Positions 44,969 through 54,166 of a stretch of 64,000 bases of DNA are shown in pieces (the stretch's first letter is position 1; every line of letters begins with the position of its first letter). Location: positions 4,836,501-4,900,500 of the forward strand of contig NZ_AP023247.1 in assembly GCF_016756535.1 (NCBI RefSeq), given 5' to 3'. Below the pieces are notes generated by a model. It did not search any database. It was not told the origin of the DNA and saw nothing but the letters and a program-made list of their open reading frames with translations. The DNA comes from Mesorhizobium sp. 131-2-1 (GTDB lineage: Bacteria; Pseudomonadota; Alphaproteobacteria; Rhizobiales; Rhizobiaceae). The position numbers and the translations under genes were made by a program.

Positions 44969-45483
44969 TTCTCGACGATCCTTATCGAGCGGCGGCGTGC
45001 CGTGTCGTCGAGCAGCCCGCGCAGTTCCTCGCGCCCGCGCGCGATGCGTGACATGAGCGTGCCGGCCGGCACGCCGAGGATGTTGGCCGCCTCGGCATAG
45101 GAGAAGCCTTCGATCGCCACCATGACCAGGGCCGCGCGGCGATCGGGGCTGATCGCCTGCAAGGCATCGATGATCTCGCGCGAGGCGATGCTCTCGACCT
45201 GGTCGGCGGGAGCGGCCTGCGCCTCGCCTGCCTCGAGCGGCAGCATTGCCGCCTCGCCGCGTCGGTTCACCTTGCGCATCTGGTCGATGAACAGATGATG
45301 CATGATCGTAAACAGCCACCTCCTGGGGCTTTCTCCCGTCTGCCAGTTGTCGAGCCTGACCAGAGCCCGCTCGAGGCAGTCCTGGACGAGATCGTCGGCG
45401 GAATCACGGTCGCGCAACAGCGAGCGCGCGTAGCGGCGCAAACGCGGTATTTCGCCAAGGATCGCTGCCTTCTTTTCGTCCAT
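44965..45483 (-). CDS. ECF-family RNA polymerase sigma factor
   Basis: The 172-residue product from the ATG at 45483 has region 2 (LLRDRDSADDLVQDCLERAL, NWQTGESPRRWLFTIMHHLF) and region 4 (GFSYAEAANILGVPAGTLMS, with the helix-turn-helix). A GEAQAAPADQVES linker joins them. It is followed by its anti-sigma factor. The upstream region (45484-45660) is not conserved enough for me to identify a cognate promoter. It is a separate unit from the GNAT/ATP-grasp operon but adjacent to it. Confidence 0.9.
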   Translation of the reverse strand: MDEKKAAILGEIPRLRRYARSLLRDRDSADDLVQDCLERALVRLDNWQTGESPRRWLFTIMHHLFIDQMRKVNRRGEAAMLPLEAGEAQAAPADQVESIASREIIDALQAISPDRRAALVMVAIEGFSYAEAANILGVPAGTLMSRIARGREELRGLLDDTARRRSIRIVEK

Positions 45484-45654
45484 GACCGCTGGTTTCGAGG
45501 TCGTTTCCCATTCCGATTGAACGCGCCTTTCCGGCGCGGCGCAAGCAGCCAGCGCGAAGCGGCCTACCGCTCCGGTTACCCAAGCAGAGGTATAACGCAC
45601 GCGGGTGCCGGTTTATTCCCGGATCCGCGGCAGAGAGCAAATCGATTGCTCAAT

Positions 45655-45687
45655 TACGTAAAATATGCACAGTATGTAAAATACGTA
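45655..45687. promoter_or_regulatory. Iterated operator/promoter of the toxin-antitoxin module
   Basis: TACGTAAAATATG (45655-45667) recurs as TATGTAAAATACG (45673-45685), an 18-bp step, and TACGTA borders both ends (45655-45660, 45682-45687). The region is very AT-rich, just 13 bp before the antitoxin start, so it can serve as both promoter and cooperative operator for autoregulation. Confidence 0.65.
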
Positions 45688-45700
45688 CGAGGATCGTTCG

Positions 45701-45952
45701 ATGAAGCAATTCACCTTTTCAGACATGAACCGGGCGTCCGGCGAAATTCTCGAAACGGCAATGATCGAGCCTGTCGCTCTCACAAAGCGCGGCAAGGAGA
45801 AGCTGATCATCCTGTCAGCTACCCAATATCGGCAACTCGTCGGTTCGCCCCATGCCGTCGCCTACACGCTTGAGGACGCGCCGGACGATATCCACGACGA
45901 ACTCATGTCCGGGTTGGAGGCCATCACAACTGACGACGAGTCGGATGCTTAA
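45701..45952 (+). CDS. Phd/YefM-type antitoxin
   Basis: The 83-residue protein has the Phd/YefM N-terminal DNA-binding and dimerisation pattern: FSDMNRASGEILETAMIEPV, ALTKRGKEKLIILSATQYRQ. The C-terminal tail is acidic (DAPDDIHDELMSGLEAITTDDES) and would wrap the toxin. It overlaps the following toxin gene by 8 bp and its promoter holds two operator repeats. Its A/T content is higher than the surrounding chromosome, typical of a transferable module. Confidence 0.8.
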   Translation: MKQFTFSDMNRASGEILETAMIEPVALTKRGKEKLIILSATQYRQLVGSPHAVAYTLEDAPDDIHDELMSGLEAITTDDESDA

Positions 45953-46340
45953 GCCCGGCGATTTGCTCCGGTATTATTATCTGTGGGCACGGCAGGCTGA
46001 CACAGGCGAGGAATCCGGTCGCAAAGCGCGGCCTGTCTGCATTGTGGTCCGAACGCCGGCAACGCCTGCCGCGCTATTCTTGTTCCCACTCACCTCGCAA
46101 AAGCCCGACCTGTCCCGCGCGAATATTGCCATCAGCGAAATCGAATGCCGAAGGGGTGGGCTCGATTTTCCGTCATGGTTGATCCTCGACGAGTACAACC
46201 GGGTACAGGTTGATGAAGCCTATGATCTCGTGACCACGAAGCCAATCGGCTCTTTCAGCCCGGCATTTGTCCGCAAGATCGCGGTCCTCATCAAAGAGGC
46301 AGTAGCGCAACGCCGCGTGCGTGGCGTCGTCCGAAAATAG
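45945..46340 (+). CDS. Putative toxin of the type II TA pair (PemK/MazF-like)
   Basis: The 131-residue product starts MLKPGDLLRYYYLWARQADT inside the antitoxin stop. It includes ARPVCIVVRTPATPAALFLF and PLTSQKPDLSRANIAISEIE, in the order of PemK/MazF-type beta-barrel endoribonucleases (PGD start, R-P-V-x-I-V core, L-F-P-L-T). The active-site assignment is not certain from sequence. Overlap with a Phd-type antitoxin gene is the stronger evidence. The convergent DUF2339 gene ends 10 bp away. Confidence 0.72.
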   Translation: MLKPGDLLRYYYLWARQADTGEESGRKARPVCIVVRTPATPAALFLFPLTSQKPDLSRANIAISEIECRRGGLDFPSWLILDEYNRVQVDEAYDLVTTKPIGSFSPAFVRKIAVLIKEAVAQRRVRGVVRK

Positions 46341-46350
46341 CAAGCGATCG

Positions 46351-49098
46351 TCAGCTCTCCTTCGCCGCCCGCGTCAAGAGCCGCTGGTAGAACAGGCCGA
46401 TGCCGATCAGCACGGCGCCGAGGCCGATGAAGGAGAGCGCCCGCAGCACCCCTTCTAGCTCCGACATGTCGAACAGGAAGACCTTGAGCACCGCGACGGC
46501 GATCAGCACGGCCGAGGCGATGCGCAGCACCTGCGATTTCAGCCAGACGCCGGCGGTAAGCAGTGCCACGCCGATGGCCAGCCAGAGCGCCGAATAGGTG
46601 TAGGTCTCCACCTGGCCGAGCCCGCTCCACAGACCGATGAACTCGCCCTTGAACAGCCGCCTGACCGACAGCGTCGCGTAGGCGAAGGCGAGCAGGGACG
46701 CGACCAGCGCCAGCATCTGCGCATACCATTTCGGCCGCTTATCCCTCGCGTAAAGTGCCAGTCCCCCGGCGGCGACGGCCGGCAGGAGATAGGCGAGGAA
46801 CAGGAGGTTGAACACTGGGATCGCCCCGGTCGATTCGTCGGTGAACAGCGGGTTCAGCACCACGAAATGCCGCACGGCGATGAAAGCGACGGAGAGCACG
46901 CCGACTGCCATCGAGCCGTAGCGCAGCACCGAGCTTGGCGAGCGCATGTCGATCGCGACCAGGATGGCGCCGGCACCTATGGCGATCAGGGTGTAGATCG
47001 CCTGCTCGGCGAGCGTGACCGTGCCGGTGTCCAACACACCGCCATGCATGGCGTGGCGCACCAATATGGCGAGCGTGAGCAGCGCGAAAAGCGCTGCTCC
47101 CGCTTCCATGGCAAGGCGCGGTCGGCCATCGGTGGTACGGGCAAGCTGCCAGGCGGCGAAGCCGAAGGCCAGCGCCGGCACGCCGTAGCCCGGCAGCAGC
47201 CAGTTGAAGACCGGCGTCGTCGACAGGGCCGTGGCGCCGACGATGGTCGGGTCGTAAGCGACGCGGCCAAGCGTTGCGATGACGGCGCCGACCGAAATCC
47301 AGCCGAGCACCGGATAGGAGCGCTGGCGCGTGGCGAGCGCCGGCACCATGGCCGCGGCGCCGACAAGCACCGTCGTCCAGCCGGAGCCGAACGCCATGTG
47401 CAGCATCAACAGGCCGGCGATGGCCGCGCCGCCGAGCGCGAAGGAGACGGCGGCGTCGCCCTTGAGTGGCGGCTGTTCAGCGCGCGCAATCCATTCGCCG
47501 CCCGCGGCGAAAGCCACGACCAGAAGCGCCGCGGCTGCGGCGTAAAGGAAGTCGCGGTCGAGATTGCCGAAGGTGAACCACAGCGCCGTGAGCACGACCA
47601 GCGGCACAATCACGCCCCAGGCCGCCCAGGACGCCGACCGGATCCGCGCGGTTGCCACCCATTTGCGCGCGGCCCAGAAGCCGGCGGCGATGAAAAGCAG
47701 GCCGAGCCCGATACCGATGTTGCGCGTCAATTGATCGGACACCACCACCGGCTGGCCGTCGAAGCCGAGGCTGCCACCGACGATATCGGAGCCAATGGAG
47801 GTCGGCGGAATGATGCCTAGATAGATCATCGCCGTCACCAGGCCGGCGGCATGGAGAAGCGGCAGCGCGCGGGGGCGATAAAGCGCCACTGCCAGCATCG
47901 CTGCAAGGACGGCGGCGCCCGCCAGGGCGTCCCCGGCGACAGTGAAGGCCGGGTCGACCGAAAGCCCCAGCGCCGAAAGCCCGATGAAGACGGCTGGCGC
48001 GATCGACGGCCAGTCGAAACCGCCGGCGGATTCCGTCTCGGCGCCACGAACGCCCAGCCAAATGAAGGCGAGCACGGCCAGGGTCGCGGCATCGATGAAC
48101 AGGATGGCCGAGAGGTTCGCTGCGGGCGCGTTGGCCATGTAGAGGATGGTCCAGATGCCGGTGCCGACGAAGGCCGCCGCGACGAGCGCCTTCCAGTCGC
48201 GCAGGCGGGCAATCGCCGCGGTGGCGGCCAGCACGATAGCCAGATAGACGAACAAGGCCCAGGGATTGGGCGCCTGCGAGGAGACGAGCGCCGGGGTCAC
48301 CATGGCGCCGACGAGGCCGATGCCGGCCAGGGCCAGGCCGTGGACCAGGCTCGCAGCGATCGTGGCAACGCCGATGGCGCCAAGAAGCGTGAAGGCCAGG
48401 GCCGGACCGATGAAGCCGTAAATGCCATACGCGGCATAGACGGTACCAAACAGGATGAAGGCGCCGGCCGCCGTCAGGATCGCCGGGATATAGGCGCCGG
48501 CGGCGCCCTGCACCGGCACCTTGAAGCCGGTGCGGCGGATGAATTCGCCGCCGCCGACCAGCACCAGGCCGAGGACGCCGGCCATGGTGAGGCGCACGCC
48601 AGGGCCGAAAATGCCAGCCTCGATCGTGTAGCGGATGAGGAACAGGCCGCCCAGCGCCAGAGCGATGCCGCCGACCCAGACTGCCCAGCGAGTGCCGAGC
48701 GCGGTCTCGACGTCGGTCTGCCTGGCGGCCTTCGCCGGTTGCGCCGCCTCGGCCGGGCCGGCCGCAGGCTCTGCCGCTTGCGGCGGCGCCTCATCCTTGG
48801 CCCACGGTCCGGACACCACTTCACCGCTGGCAGCCGCGGCCTCGGCCGGCGCTTCGGCGGCCGCTTCGCCCGTTGCCGGAGGAGCCACGCCGGCGACTTC
48901 CGCCGTTTCTGCCTCGGCCGGCTTGCCGTCGGCTGTCGCCTGCTCCAAGGGTTTTGCGGCAAATGGCGAGGCGCCGGAAAGCACGAGGCTGCGCAGAGCG
49001 CCAAGCTCGCGCTCGATCAGGCCGATGCGGCTCTGCTGGCGCGAGATGATGACGAACAGGGCGATGATGGCGGCAAGGCCGATCAGGCTCTCAAACAT
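46351..49098 (-). CDS. DUF2339 large multi-pass membrane protein
   Basis: The 915-residue protein begins with a membrane segment and coiled stretch (MFESLIGLAAIIALFVIISR, then RIGLIERELGALRS). A roughly 80-residue Ala/Glu/Pro-rich linker follows, then some twenty-odd membrane helices beginning LGTRWAVWVGGIALALGGLF. This is the DUF2339 layout, a family of unknown function in proteobacteria. Large helical membrane proteins of this kind are possible transport or envelope factors. It is monocistronic between the TA module and a NUDIX gene. Confidence 0.85.
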   Translation of the reverse strand: MFESLIGLAAIIALFVIISRQQSRIGLIERELGALRSLVLSGASPFAAKPLEQATADGKPAEAETAEVAGVAPPATGEAAAEAPAEAAAASGEVVSGPWAKDEAPPQAAEPAAGPAEAAQPAKAARQTDVETALGTRWAVWVGGIALALGGLFLIRYTIEAGIFGPGVRLTMAGVLGLVLVGGGEFIRRTGFKVPVQGAAGAYIPAILTAAGAFILFGTVYAAYGIYGFIGPALAFTLLGAIGVATIAASLVHGLALAGIGLVGAMVTPALVSSQAPNPWALFVYLAIVLAATAAIARLRDWKALVAAAFVGTGIWTILYMANAPAANLSAILFIDAATLAVLAFIWLGVRGAETESAGGFDWPSIAPAVFIGLSALGLSVDPAFTVAGDALAGAAVLAAMLAVALYRPRALPLLHAAGLVTAMIYLGIIPPTSIGSDIVGGSLGFDGQPVVVSDQLTRNIGIGLGLLFIAAGFWAARKWVATARIRSASWAAWGVIVPLVVLTALWFTFGNLDRDFLYAAAAALLVVAFAAGGEWIARAEQPPLKGDAAVSFALGGAAIAGLLMLHMAFGSGWTTVLVGAAAMVPALATRQRSYPVLGWISVGAVIATLGRVAYDPTIVGATALSTTPVFNWLLPGYGVPALAFGFAAWQLARTTDGRPRLAMEAGAALFALLTLAILVRHAMHGGVLDTGTVTLAEQAIYTLIAIGAGAILVAIDMRSPSSVLRYGSMAVGVLSVAFIAVRHFVVLNPLFTDESTGAIPVFNLLFLAYLLPAVAAGGLALYARDKRPKWYAQMLALVASLLAFAYATLSVRRLFKGEFIGLWSGLGQVETYTYSALWLAIGVALLTAGVWLKSQVLRIASAVLIAVAVLKVFLFDMSELEGVLRALSFIGLGAVLIGIGLFYQRLLTRAAKES

Positions 49099-49352
49099 GG
49101 CGGTTCCCCCAAACCAGGCCGGTTGTCACTGACAATTGCGGCGGCCAGACGGCCGGTTCCTCCAGGCAAACGCGCCGCCGGATCGGCGACAGCAAAGATC
49201 GAGCATGTTTCAGGACCAAATGCCAGCAACTTGCAGCCTTTATCCAATGCCGCGGTGTCTAAGCGGCCAATAATGGGCTTGCACGGCGAGGTCGCGTGCC
49301 ACGTGCCGAAAGTACTCGTGCTATCCTAAGCCGAATTTGATGAGGATGATCG

Positions 49353-49817
49353 ATGCCGCAACGAAGCGCGGGCCTGCTGATCTACAGGCTCACCAGCGGT
49401 TTTTTCGAATTTCTGCTGGTCCATCCCGGCGGGCCGTTCTGGGCAAGGAAGGACGAAGGGGCGTGGTCGATCCCCAAGGGGCTCATCGACGAGAACGAGG
49501 ACGAATTGGCGGCCGCGCGGCGCGAGGCCGAGGAGGAACTCGGCGTCGCCATCGACGGAGATTTCCAGCCGCTCGGCAGCTACCGGCAACCGGGCGGCAA
49601 GATCGTGACGGCGTGGAGCGTTGAATCGGACGTCGATACGGACGCCGTCAAAAGCAATTTTTTTACCATGGAATGGCCGCCCAGGTCAGGCTCCAGGAAG
49701 GAATTTCCTGAAGTCGACAAAGCCGGCTGGTTTTCATTGTCCGAGGCCAGGCTGAAGATCCTCAAAGGCCAGCGCGCCATGCTCGACGATTTCATGGAGC
49801 GGAGAAACGCCGGTTAG
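49353..49817 (+). CDS. NUDIX hydrolase
   Basis: The 154-residue protein has SIPKGLIDENEDELAAARRE followed by AEEELGVAI, a full Nudix box (about residues 48-71). It also has FLLVHPGGPFWARKDEGAWS before it, a pattern resembling bacterial Ap4A/dATP-type hydrolases (MutT family). The frame at 49353 is preceded by a purine-rich GGATGATCG. It is divergent from DUF2339 and convergent with recO (9 bp apart). Confidence 0.85.
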   Translation: MPQRSAGLLIYRLTSGFFEFLLVHPGGPFWARKDEGAWSIPKGLIDENEDELAAARREAEEELGVAIDGDFQPLGSYRQPGGKIVTAWSVESDVDTDAVKSNFFTMEWPPRSGSRKEFPEVDKAGWFSLSEARLKILKGQRAMLDDFMERRNAG

Positions 49818-49826
49818 CTGCCAGCG

Positions 49827-50576
49827 CTACCCTCCGCCGATTTCTTTGAGCGAGGCATGATGCCGGCGCAGCGCGGCGAGAAAGCCGGCGCGGGCATCGG
49901 GCGGCTCGATGCCGCGTGGCTCATAGACATGGCGGGTGAAGAAGAAGCCAGTCAGCCGGAAGGCATCCTCGAGCGCCGCCTGGTCGGCGCGGGGGCCCGA
50001 ACGCTGCAGGAAGGCCGGCAACGCCAGCATCTTGTCGTGCCAGGGGGCGCCCGCCTCGCGCGATACGGCGCGGCCGGATTTCGGCGAGACATAGGCGAGG
50101 TCCTGCCTGGAGCCGGTCGCCGCGCACTGGCTGAGATCGAGGCCGAAGCCGAGCTCGTCGAGGATCAGCAGCTCGAAGCGCGCCACCAGCTCGCCCGCCG
50201 CATCGGCATCGTCGAGATGGGCGATCATCACTGCAAGCGTCTCGTAAAGCGCGCCATGGGCGTCGCGCTCGGGCAAAAGCCGGAGATGCGCGGCCATGGT
50301 TTGCAGGCCGTAGACGGCGACGGCGCTGTCCATCAGCCGGGCGGCGTTCATCTCGATCGCCTCGGCCTGGAAGGTGCCGAGATGCTCGTCGAGGCGCGCC
50401 CGCCATAAAAGATCGACGCGGTTGCCCGGCTGCAGCACCGGCTGCTGCTTGCGCGAGCGGCCGCCGCGCACCAGACCGAGATGGCGGCCATGGGCGCGCG
50501 TCATCACCTCGAGGATGGCGCTGGTTTCGCCATGCTTTCGGGTGCCGAGAATGATTCCCTCGTCGCGCCATTCCAT
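49827..50576 (-). CDS. recO: DNA repair protein RecO
   Basis: The 249-residue protein has the OB-fold N-terminus [24 protein letters not shown]-type start, [20 protein letters not shown] and a helical C-terminal domain with [20 protein letters not shown]. RecO loads RecA with RecR at gaps. In alphaproteobacteria recO normally follows era. Here a CPBP gene on the opposite strand (50833-51633) separates the two. The family match is strong from the N-terminal motif and length. Confidence 0.9.
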   Translation of the reverse strand: MEWRDEGIILGTRKHGETSAILEVMTRAHGRHLGLVRGGRSRKQQPVLQPGNRVDLLWRARLDEHLGTFQAEAIEMNAARLMDSAVAVYGLQTMAAHLRLLPERDAHGALYETLAVMIAHLDDADAAGELVARFELLILDELGFGLDLSQCAATGSRQDLAYVSPKSGRAVSREAGAPWHDKMLALPAFLQRSGPRADQAALEDAFRLTGFFFTRHVYEPRGIEPPDARAGFLAALRRHHASLKEIGGG

Positions 50577-50832
50577 GATGGGAGCTTTTCACCGGTTGGG
50601 TGGCGAAATCAAGCTTGGACCGGGCCGGGCACGCAGAGTGCTGCCAACAGCAAATATCGGAAAACCTTCAGAAAGCGATCGGGATTCTTGGACCGAACAG
50701 GCGCCATGTAGGGGCGCGTTGACCGGTGGCCGGCGTTATCAGCCGGAACGGTCCGGCCGGTCTTATGCTGATGTGTCGACCTCCCGGGCAGGCGGCCTCT
50801 CGCAACCAATCAGCCCGACGAGAGGACCTGAC

Positions 50833-51633
50833 ATGACTTCCTTCCTGAGCCTGGTGCGGACGCACCAGCTGCCCGCGTTCTTTTCGCTGGCGCTCGGCCT
50901 GACCTGGCTGGCGTTCATCCCCTTCTGGCTCTCCGGCGGCGACAGCATTCCCTGGTTCACTTTCGGGCCGATGGTCGCCGGTTTCACTGTCGCGGCGATC
51001 GCCGGAGGCTGGGGATCGGTCAAGCCTATCCTCGCCTCCATGGTGAGATGGCGGGTCCGCGCGTTCTGGTATCTGGTGGCGTTCGGACTGCCTTTCGGGG
51101 CACAGCTTGCCTCGATCCTGATCAATCCGCTGTTCGGCGCGGCCGCACCCGCCTGGGGCAATATTCCGCCGTTCTCTGAGATACTGCCGATCATCGGCCT
51201 CTATGCGATCTTCAGCGGACCGCTCGGCGAGGAACCCGGCTGGCGCGGTTTTGCAACGCCGCGCCTGCTCGCCGGTCACTCGGCGCTGGCCGGCAGCCTG
51301 ATCCTCGGCGTGATCTGGGCGATCTGGCATTTCCCGCTCGGTCTGGTCGGCGACCTCAGCCTCTACAGCACGATCAACGTCGTCCTGGCCGGCATCGTCT
51401 TCACCTGGCTCTACCAGAACACCGGCAGCGTGCTTCTCGCCATTCTGATGCACGTCACGCACCAGAACAGTGTGCGCTTCCTTGGCAAGGTGTTCCTCGA
51501 CGACGATTACATCCAGCAGCAGTGGATCGGGGTCGCGATCTGGGCTGTCATTGCGGTGGCGATTGTCGCCTACTACGGCACCGAGAGCTTCGTGCGCCGA
51601 CCCAAGGCAGAGCTTTCCGTCGCCGCTGCCTGA
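50833..51633 (+). CDS. CPBP-family intramembrane metalloprotease (CAAX-type)
   Basis: The 266-residue product starts at the ATG at 50833 after AGAGGA. Its eight or so membrane helices include the CPBP motifs GEEPGWRGF (Glu-Glu-x3-Arg, near residue 137), AIWHFPLGL (His near 175) and MHVTHQNS (His near 217). CPBP proteins act as CAAX-type proteases or self-immunity proteins for bacteriocins. The gene interrupts the usual era-recO adjacency on the opposite strand, so it is an insertion in that cluster. Substrate unknown. Confidence 0.85.
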   Translation: MTSFLSLVRTHQLPAFFSLALGLTWLAFIPFWLSGGDSIPWFTFGPMVAGFTVAAIAGGWGSVKPILASMVRWRVRAFWYLVAFGLPFGAQLASILINPLFGAAAPAWGNIPPFSEILPIIGLYAIFSGPLGEEPGWRGFATPRLLAGHSALAGSLILGVIWAIWHFPLGLVGDLSLYSTINVVLAGIVFTWLYQNTGSVLLAILMHVTHQNSVRFLGKVFLDDDYIQQQWIGVAIWAVIAVAIVAYYGTESFVRRPKAELSVAAA

Positions 51634-51649
51634 GGCAGATAAGCAAACA

Positions 51650-51679
51650 AACGCGGCGCCCTCCCCGGGGCGCCGCGTT
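51650..51679. terminator. Bidirectional terminator between CPBP and era
   Basis: A 12-bp perfect stem AACGCGGCGCCC (51650-51661) / GGGCGCCGCGTT (51668-51679) closes a 6-nt loop. T-rich sequence follows on both strands (TTCTTGCTT on plus, TTTGTTTGCTT on minus), so it can terminate both the CPBP gene and the convergent era gene. Confidence 0.8.
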
Positions 51680-51685
51680 CTTGCT

Positions 51686-52612
51686 TCAGTGCGGAAATTC
51701 CAGGCCCATCTCGCGATAGCGCTCTGGGTCGTCGCCCCAGTTCTCGCGGACTTTGACGAACAAGAAGAGATGCACCTTCTGCTCGAGGATGCCTGCGATC
51801 TCCATGCGCGCGGCCTGGCCGATAGCGCGGATCGTTTCGCCCTTGTGGCCGAGAACGATCTTCTTCTGGCTGTCGCGCTCGACATAGATGACCTGTTCGA
51901 TGCGCACCGAACCGTCCTTCTTCTCTTCCCATTTCTCGGTCTCGATATGGGAAGAATAGGGAAGTTCCTGATGCAGCCGCAGGTAAAGTTTCTCGCGGGT
52001 GATCTCGGCCGCTAGCTGGCGCATCGGCAGGTCGGAGATCTGGTCTTCCGGGTAGTACCAGGGCCCGGCCGGCAAGGTCTCGGCGAGGTAGTCGAGCAGA
52101 TCCTTGCAGCCGGAGCCGGTCAGCGCCGAGACCATGAAGGTGCGCTTGAACGGCACGCGCTCATTCGCTGTCGCCGCCAACGCCAGGAGAGTCTCCGGCT
52201 TGACGCGGTCGACCTTGTTGAGGACCAGAAGCATCGGCTGCCGCACATCCTTCAGTCTGTCGAGGATGGCATCGGCGTCGCCGCGGATACCACGCTCGGC
52301 ATCGATCAGGAGCACCACGACATCGGCGTCCTTGGCGCCGCCCCAGGCGGTCGTCACCATCGCCGTGTCAAGCCGCCGCTTCGGCTTGAAGATGCCGGGC
52401 GTGTCGACGAAGACGATCTGCGCATTCTCATGCGTGGCGATGCCGCGCACGATGGCGCGGGTGGTCTGCACCTTGTGGGTGACGATCGACACCTTGGCGC
52501 CGACCAGCTGGTTGACCAGCGTCGACTTGCCGGCATTGGGCGCGCCGATCAGCGCAACGAAGCCGGAATGCGTCGCGGAGGCCTCGCCCGCCGGTGCCGC
52601 GTCTTCGCTCAT
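51686..52612 (-). CDS. era: GTPase Era
   Basis: The 308-residue protein has the G1 motif GAPNAGKSTL, G3 FVDTPGIF, G4 NKVDRVKP and the C-terminal KH domain with VIYVERDSQKKIVLGHKGET. Era binds the 3' end of 16S rRNA and helps assemble the small ribosomal subunit. Its start overlaps the end of rnc (ATGA at 52612-52609), so it is co-translated with RNase III, as in most alphaproteobacteria. Confidence 0.95.
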   Translation of the reverse strand: MSEDAAPAGEASATHSGFVALIGAPNAGKSTLVNQLVGAKVSIVTHKVQTTRAIVRGIATHENAQIVFVDTPGIFKPKRRLDTAMVTTAWGGAKDADVVVLLIDAERGIRGDADAILDRLKDVRQPMLLVLNKVDRVKPETLLALAATANERVPFKRTFMVSALTGSGCKDLLDYLAETLPAGPWYYPEDQISDLPMRQLAAEITREKLYLRLHQELPYSSHIETEKWEEKKDGSVRIEQVIYVERDSQKKIVLGHKGETIRAIGQAARMEIAGILEQKVHLFLFVKVRENWGDDPERYREMGLEFPH

Positions 52613-53340
52613 GCCGCACTTCCTTCATTCAGCCAGATACCTTCGCGCAGCAGCAGCGCCGCAGCCGCTGCCTGCTCGGCCTCGCGCTTGGAGCGGCCGC
52701 TGCCGATGGCAGGAGCGAACTGGCCGACCTTGACGCTGACAGTGAACAGCGGATCGTGGTCCGGCCCCTCGCGGCCGTCGATGCGATAGGCCGGCGTGGC
52801 GCCCGCCGCTGCCTGGTGCGCCCATTCCTGCAACTCGGTCTTGGCGTCGCGGCGGGCGGCGCCTATCGCCTGCGAGCGCGGCCGCCAATAGCGGTCGATG
52901 AAAGCGCGGGCCACCGCCAGGCCGCCGTCGAGATAGAGCACGGCGATCAGCGATTCCAGCGCGTCGGCGCGCAGGTTGACGCGCTTGCGCCCCTCGAGGC
53001 CGCGCACATCCGAGCCGGCGCGGATCAATTCCGGAAGGCCGATCTCCTCGGCGATCTCGGACAGCGCCTCCGCATTGACCAGGGCGTTCAGCCGCAGCGA
53101 CAGCTCGCCCTCGGCCGCGTTCGGGAATGCCGCGAGCAGCATGTCGGCCACGACGAGGCCAAGCACGCGGTCGCCGAGGAATTCGAAGCGTTCATAGTCG
53201 ACGCCGGCATGGCTCGAGCGGGCGCTGGCATGGGTCAGCGCCCGCTGCAGGCGCTGGCGGTCGGCAAAGGCATGGCCGGTGCGCTGCATGAGCGCCTCGG
53301 CGAGCGCATCGGCGGTAAGCCGCTTGGTTGTCGCCATCAC
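52609..53340 (-). CDS. rnc: Ribonuclease III
   Basis: The 243-residue protein has the RNase III signature YERFEFLGDRVLGLVVADML (near 48-67), a second catalytic region with ADALESLIAVLYLDGGL, and a C-terminal double-stranded RNA-binding domain (ELQEWAHQAAAGATPAYRID, with GSGRSKREAEQAAA). It processes rRNA and sRNA duplexes. An ATG one codon later (53337) is an equal start candidate. It begins directly at the end of lepB and overlaps the era start. Confidence 0.95.
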   Translation of the reverse strand: MMATTKRLTADALAEALMQRTGHAFADRQRLQRALTHASARSSHAGVDYERFEFLGDRVLGLVVADMLLAAFPNAAEGELSLRLNALVNAEALSEIAEEIGLPELIRAGSDVRGLEGRKRVNLRADALESLIAVLYLDGGLAVARAFIDRYWRPRSQAIGAARRDAKTELQEWAHQAAAGATPAYRIDGREGPDHDPLFTVSVKVGQFAPAIGSGRSKREAEQAAAAALLLREGIWLNEGSAA

Positions 53341-54090
53341 CTAGCTGACGAAATGGAACAGGCGCGCGGCCCGCATCAGCGACGGCCACTTCCAGATCTC
53401 GAGCGGGCTGGCGCCATCGGCGATCGAGAAGAAGATGATGTTGGCGCGGCCGACCAGATTCTCTTCCGGCACGAAGCCGACGGTGAAACGGCTGTCGGAG
53501 GAATTGTCGCGGTTGTCGCCCATCATGAAATAATGGCCGGGCGGCACGTCGAACTCGCGCGTGTTGTCGCCGATCGAGTTCGGCGTCAGGTCGAGCGTGT
53601 CATAGGTGATGCCGTTGGGCAGCGTCTCACGATAGACATCGACCGGACGATCCACCTCGGTGATGTCGGGGTTGTCGATCTGGCCGACCTTTGCGCGCGG
53701 CACGCCGACACCGTTGATGAAGAGCTGGCCGTCCTTGACCTGGATCTTGTCGCCGGGCAGGCCGATGACGCGCTTGATGTAGTCGATGGACGGGTCCGGC
53801 GGGAACTTGAACACGACGACGTCGCCGCGCTTCGGCTCGGAGCCCCAGATGCGGCCCGAGAAGATGTCGGGGCCGAACGGCAGCGAATAGCGCGAATAGC
53901 CATAGGACCATTTGGTGACGAAGAGATAGTCGCCCTCGAGCAAGGTCGGACGCATCGAACCGGACGGGATTGAGAAGGGCTGGAACAGGAAGGTTCGGAT
54001 GACCAGCGCGAGCAGCAGCGCCTGAATGATGACGCTGACGGTTTCGCCAAGCCCGCCGGATTTCTTCTCGGATTTTTCAGCCACGCTCAT
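53341..54090 (-). CDS. lepB: Signal peptidase I
   Basis: The 249-residue membrane protein has an N-terminal span (about 18-38), the catalytic Ser in IPSGSMRPTLLEGDYLFVTK, the Lys dyad in YIKRVIGLPGDKIQ and the MMGDNRDNSSDSR block. It cleaves signal peptides on the periplasmic side. Its stop adjoins the rnc start, giving the standard lepB-rnc-era order. An ATG at 54090 with GACGAC spacing is the start; no better alternative is near. Confidence 0.95.
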   Translation of the reverse strand: MSVAEKSEKKSGGLGETVSVIIQALLLALVIRTFLFQPFSIPSGSMRPTLLEGDYLFVTKWSYGYSRYSLPFGPDIFSGRIWGSEPKRGDVVVFKFPPDPSIDYIKRVIGLPGDKIQVKDGQLFINGVGVPRAKVGQIDNPDITEVDRPVDVYRETLPNGITYDTLDLTPNSIGDNTREFDVPPGHYFMMGDNRDNSSDSRFTVGFVPEENLVGRANIIFFSIADGASPLEIWKWPSLMRAARLFHFVS

Positions 54091-54166
54091 GTCGTCCTCG
54101 ATTGTGCGTTGGTTGGTATAGAGTCTCGGCGCGCGCTGGGCAACGTCAGCCGGAGGTCAGAAGCAA

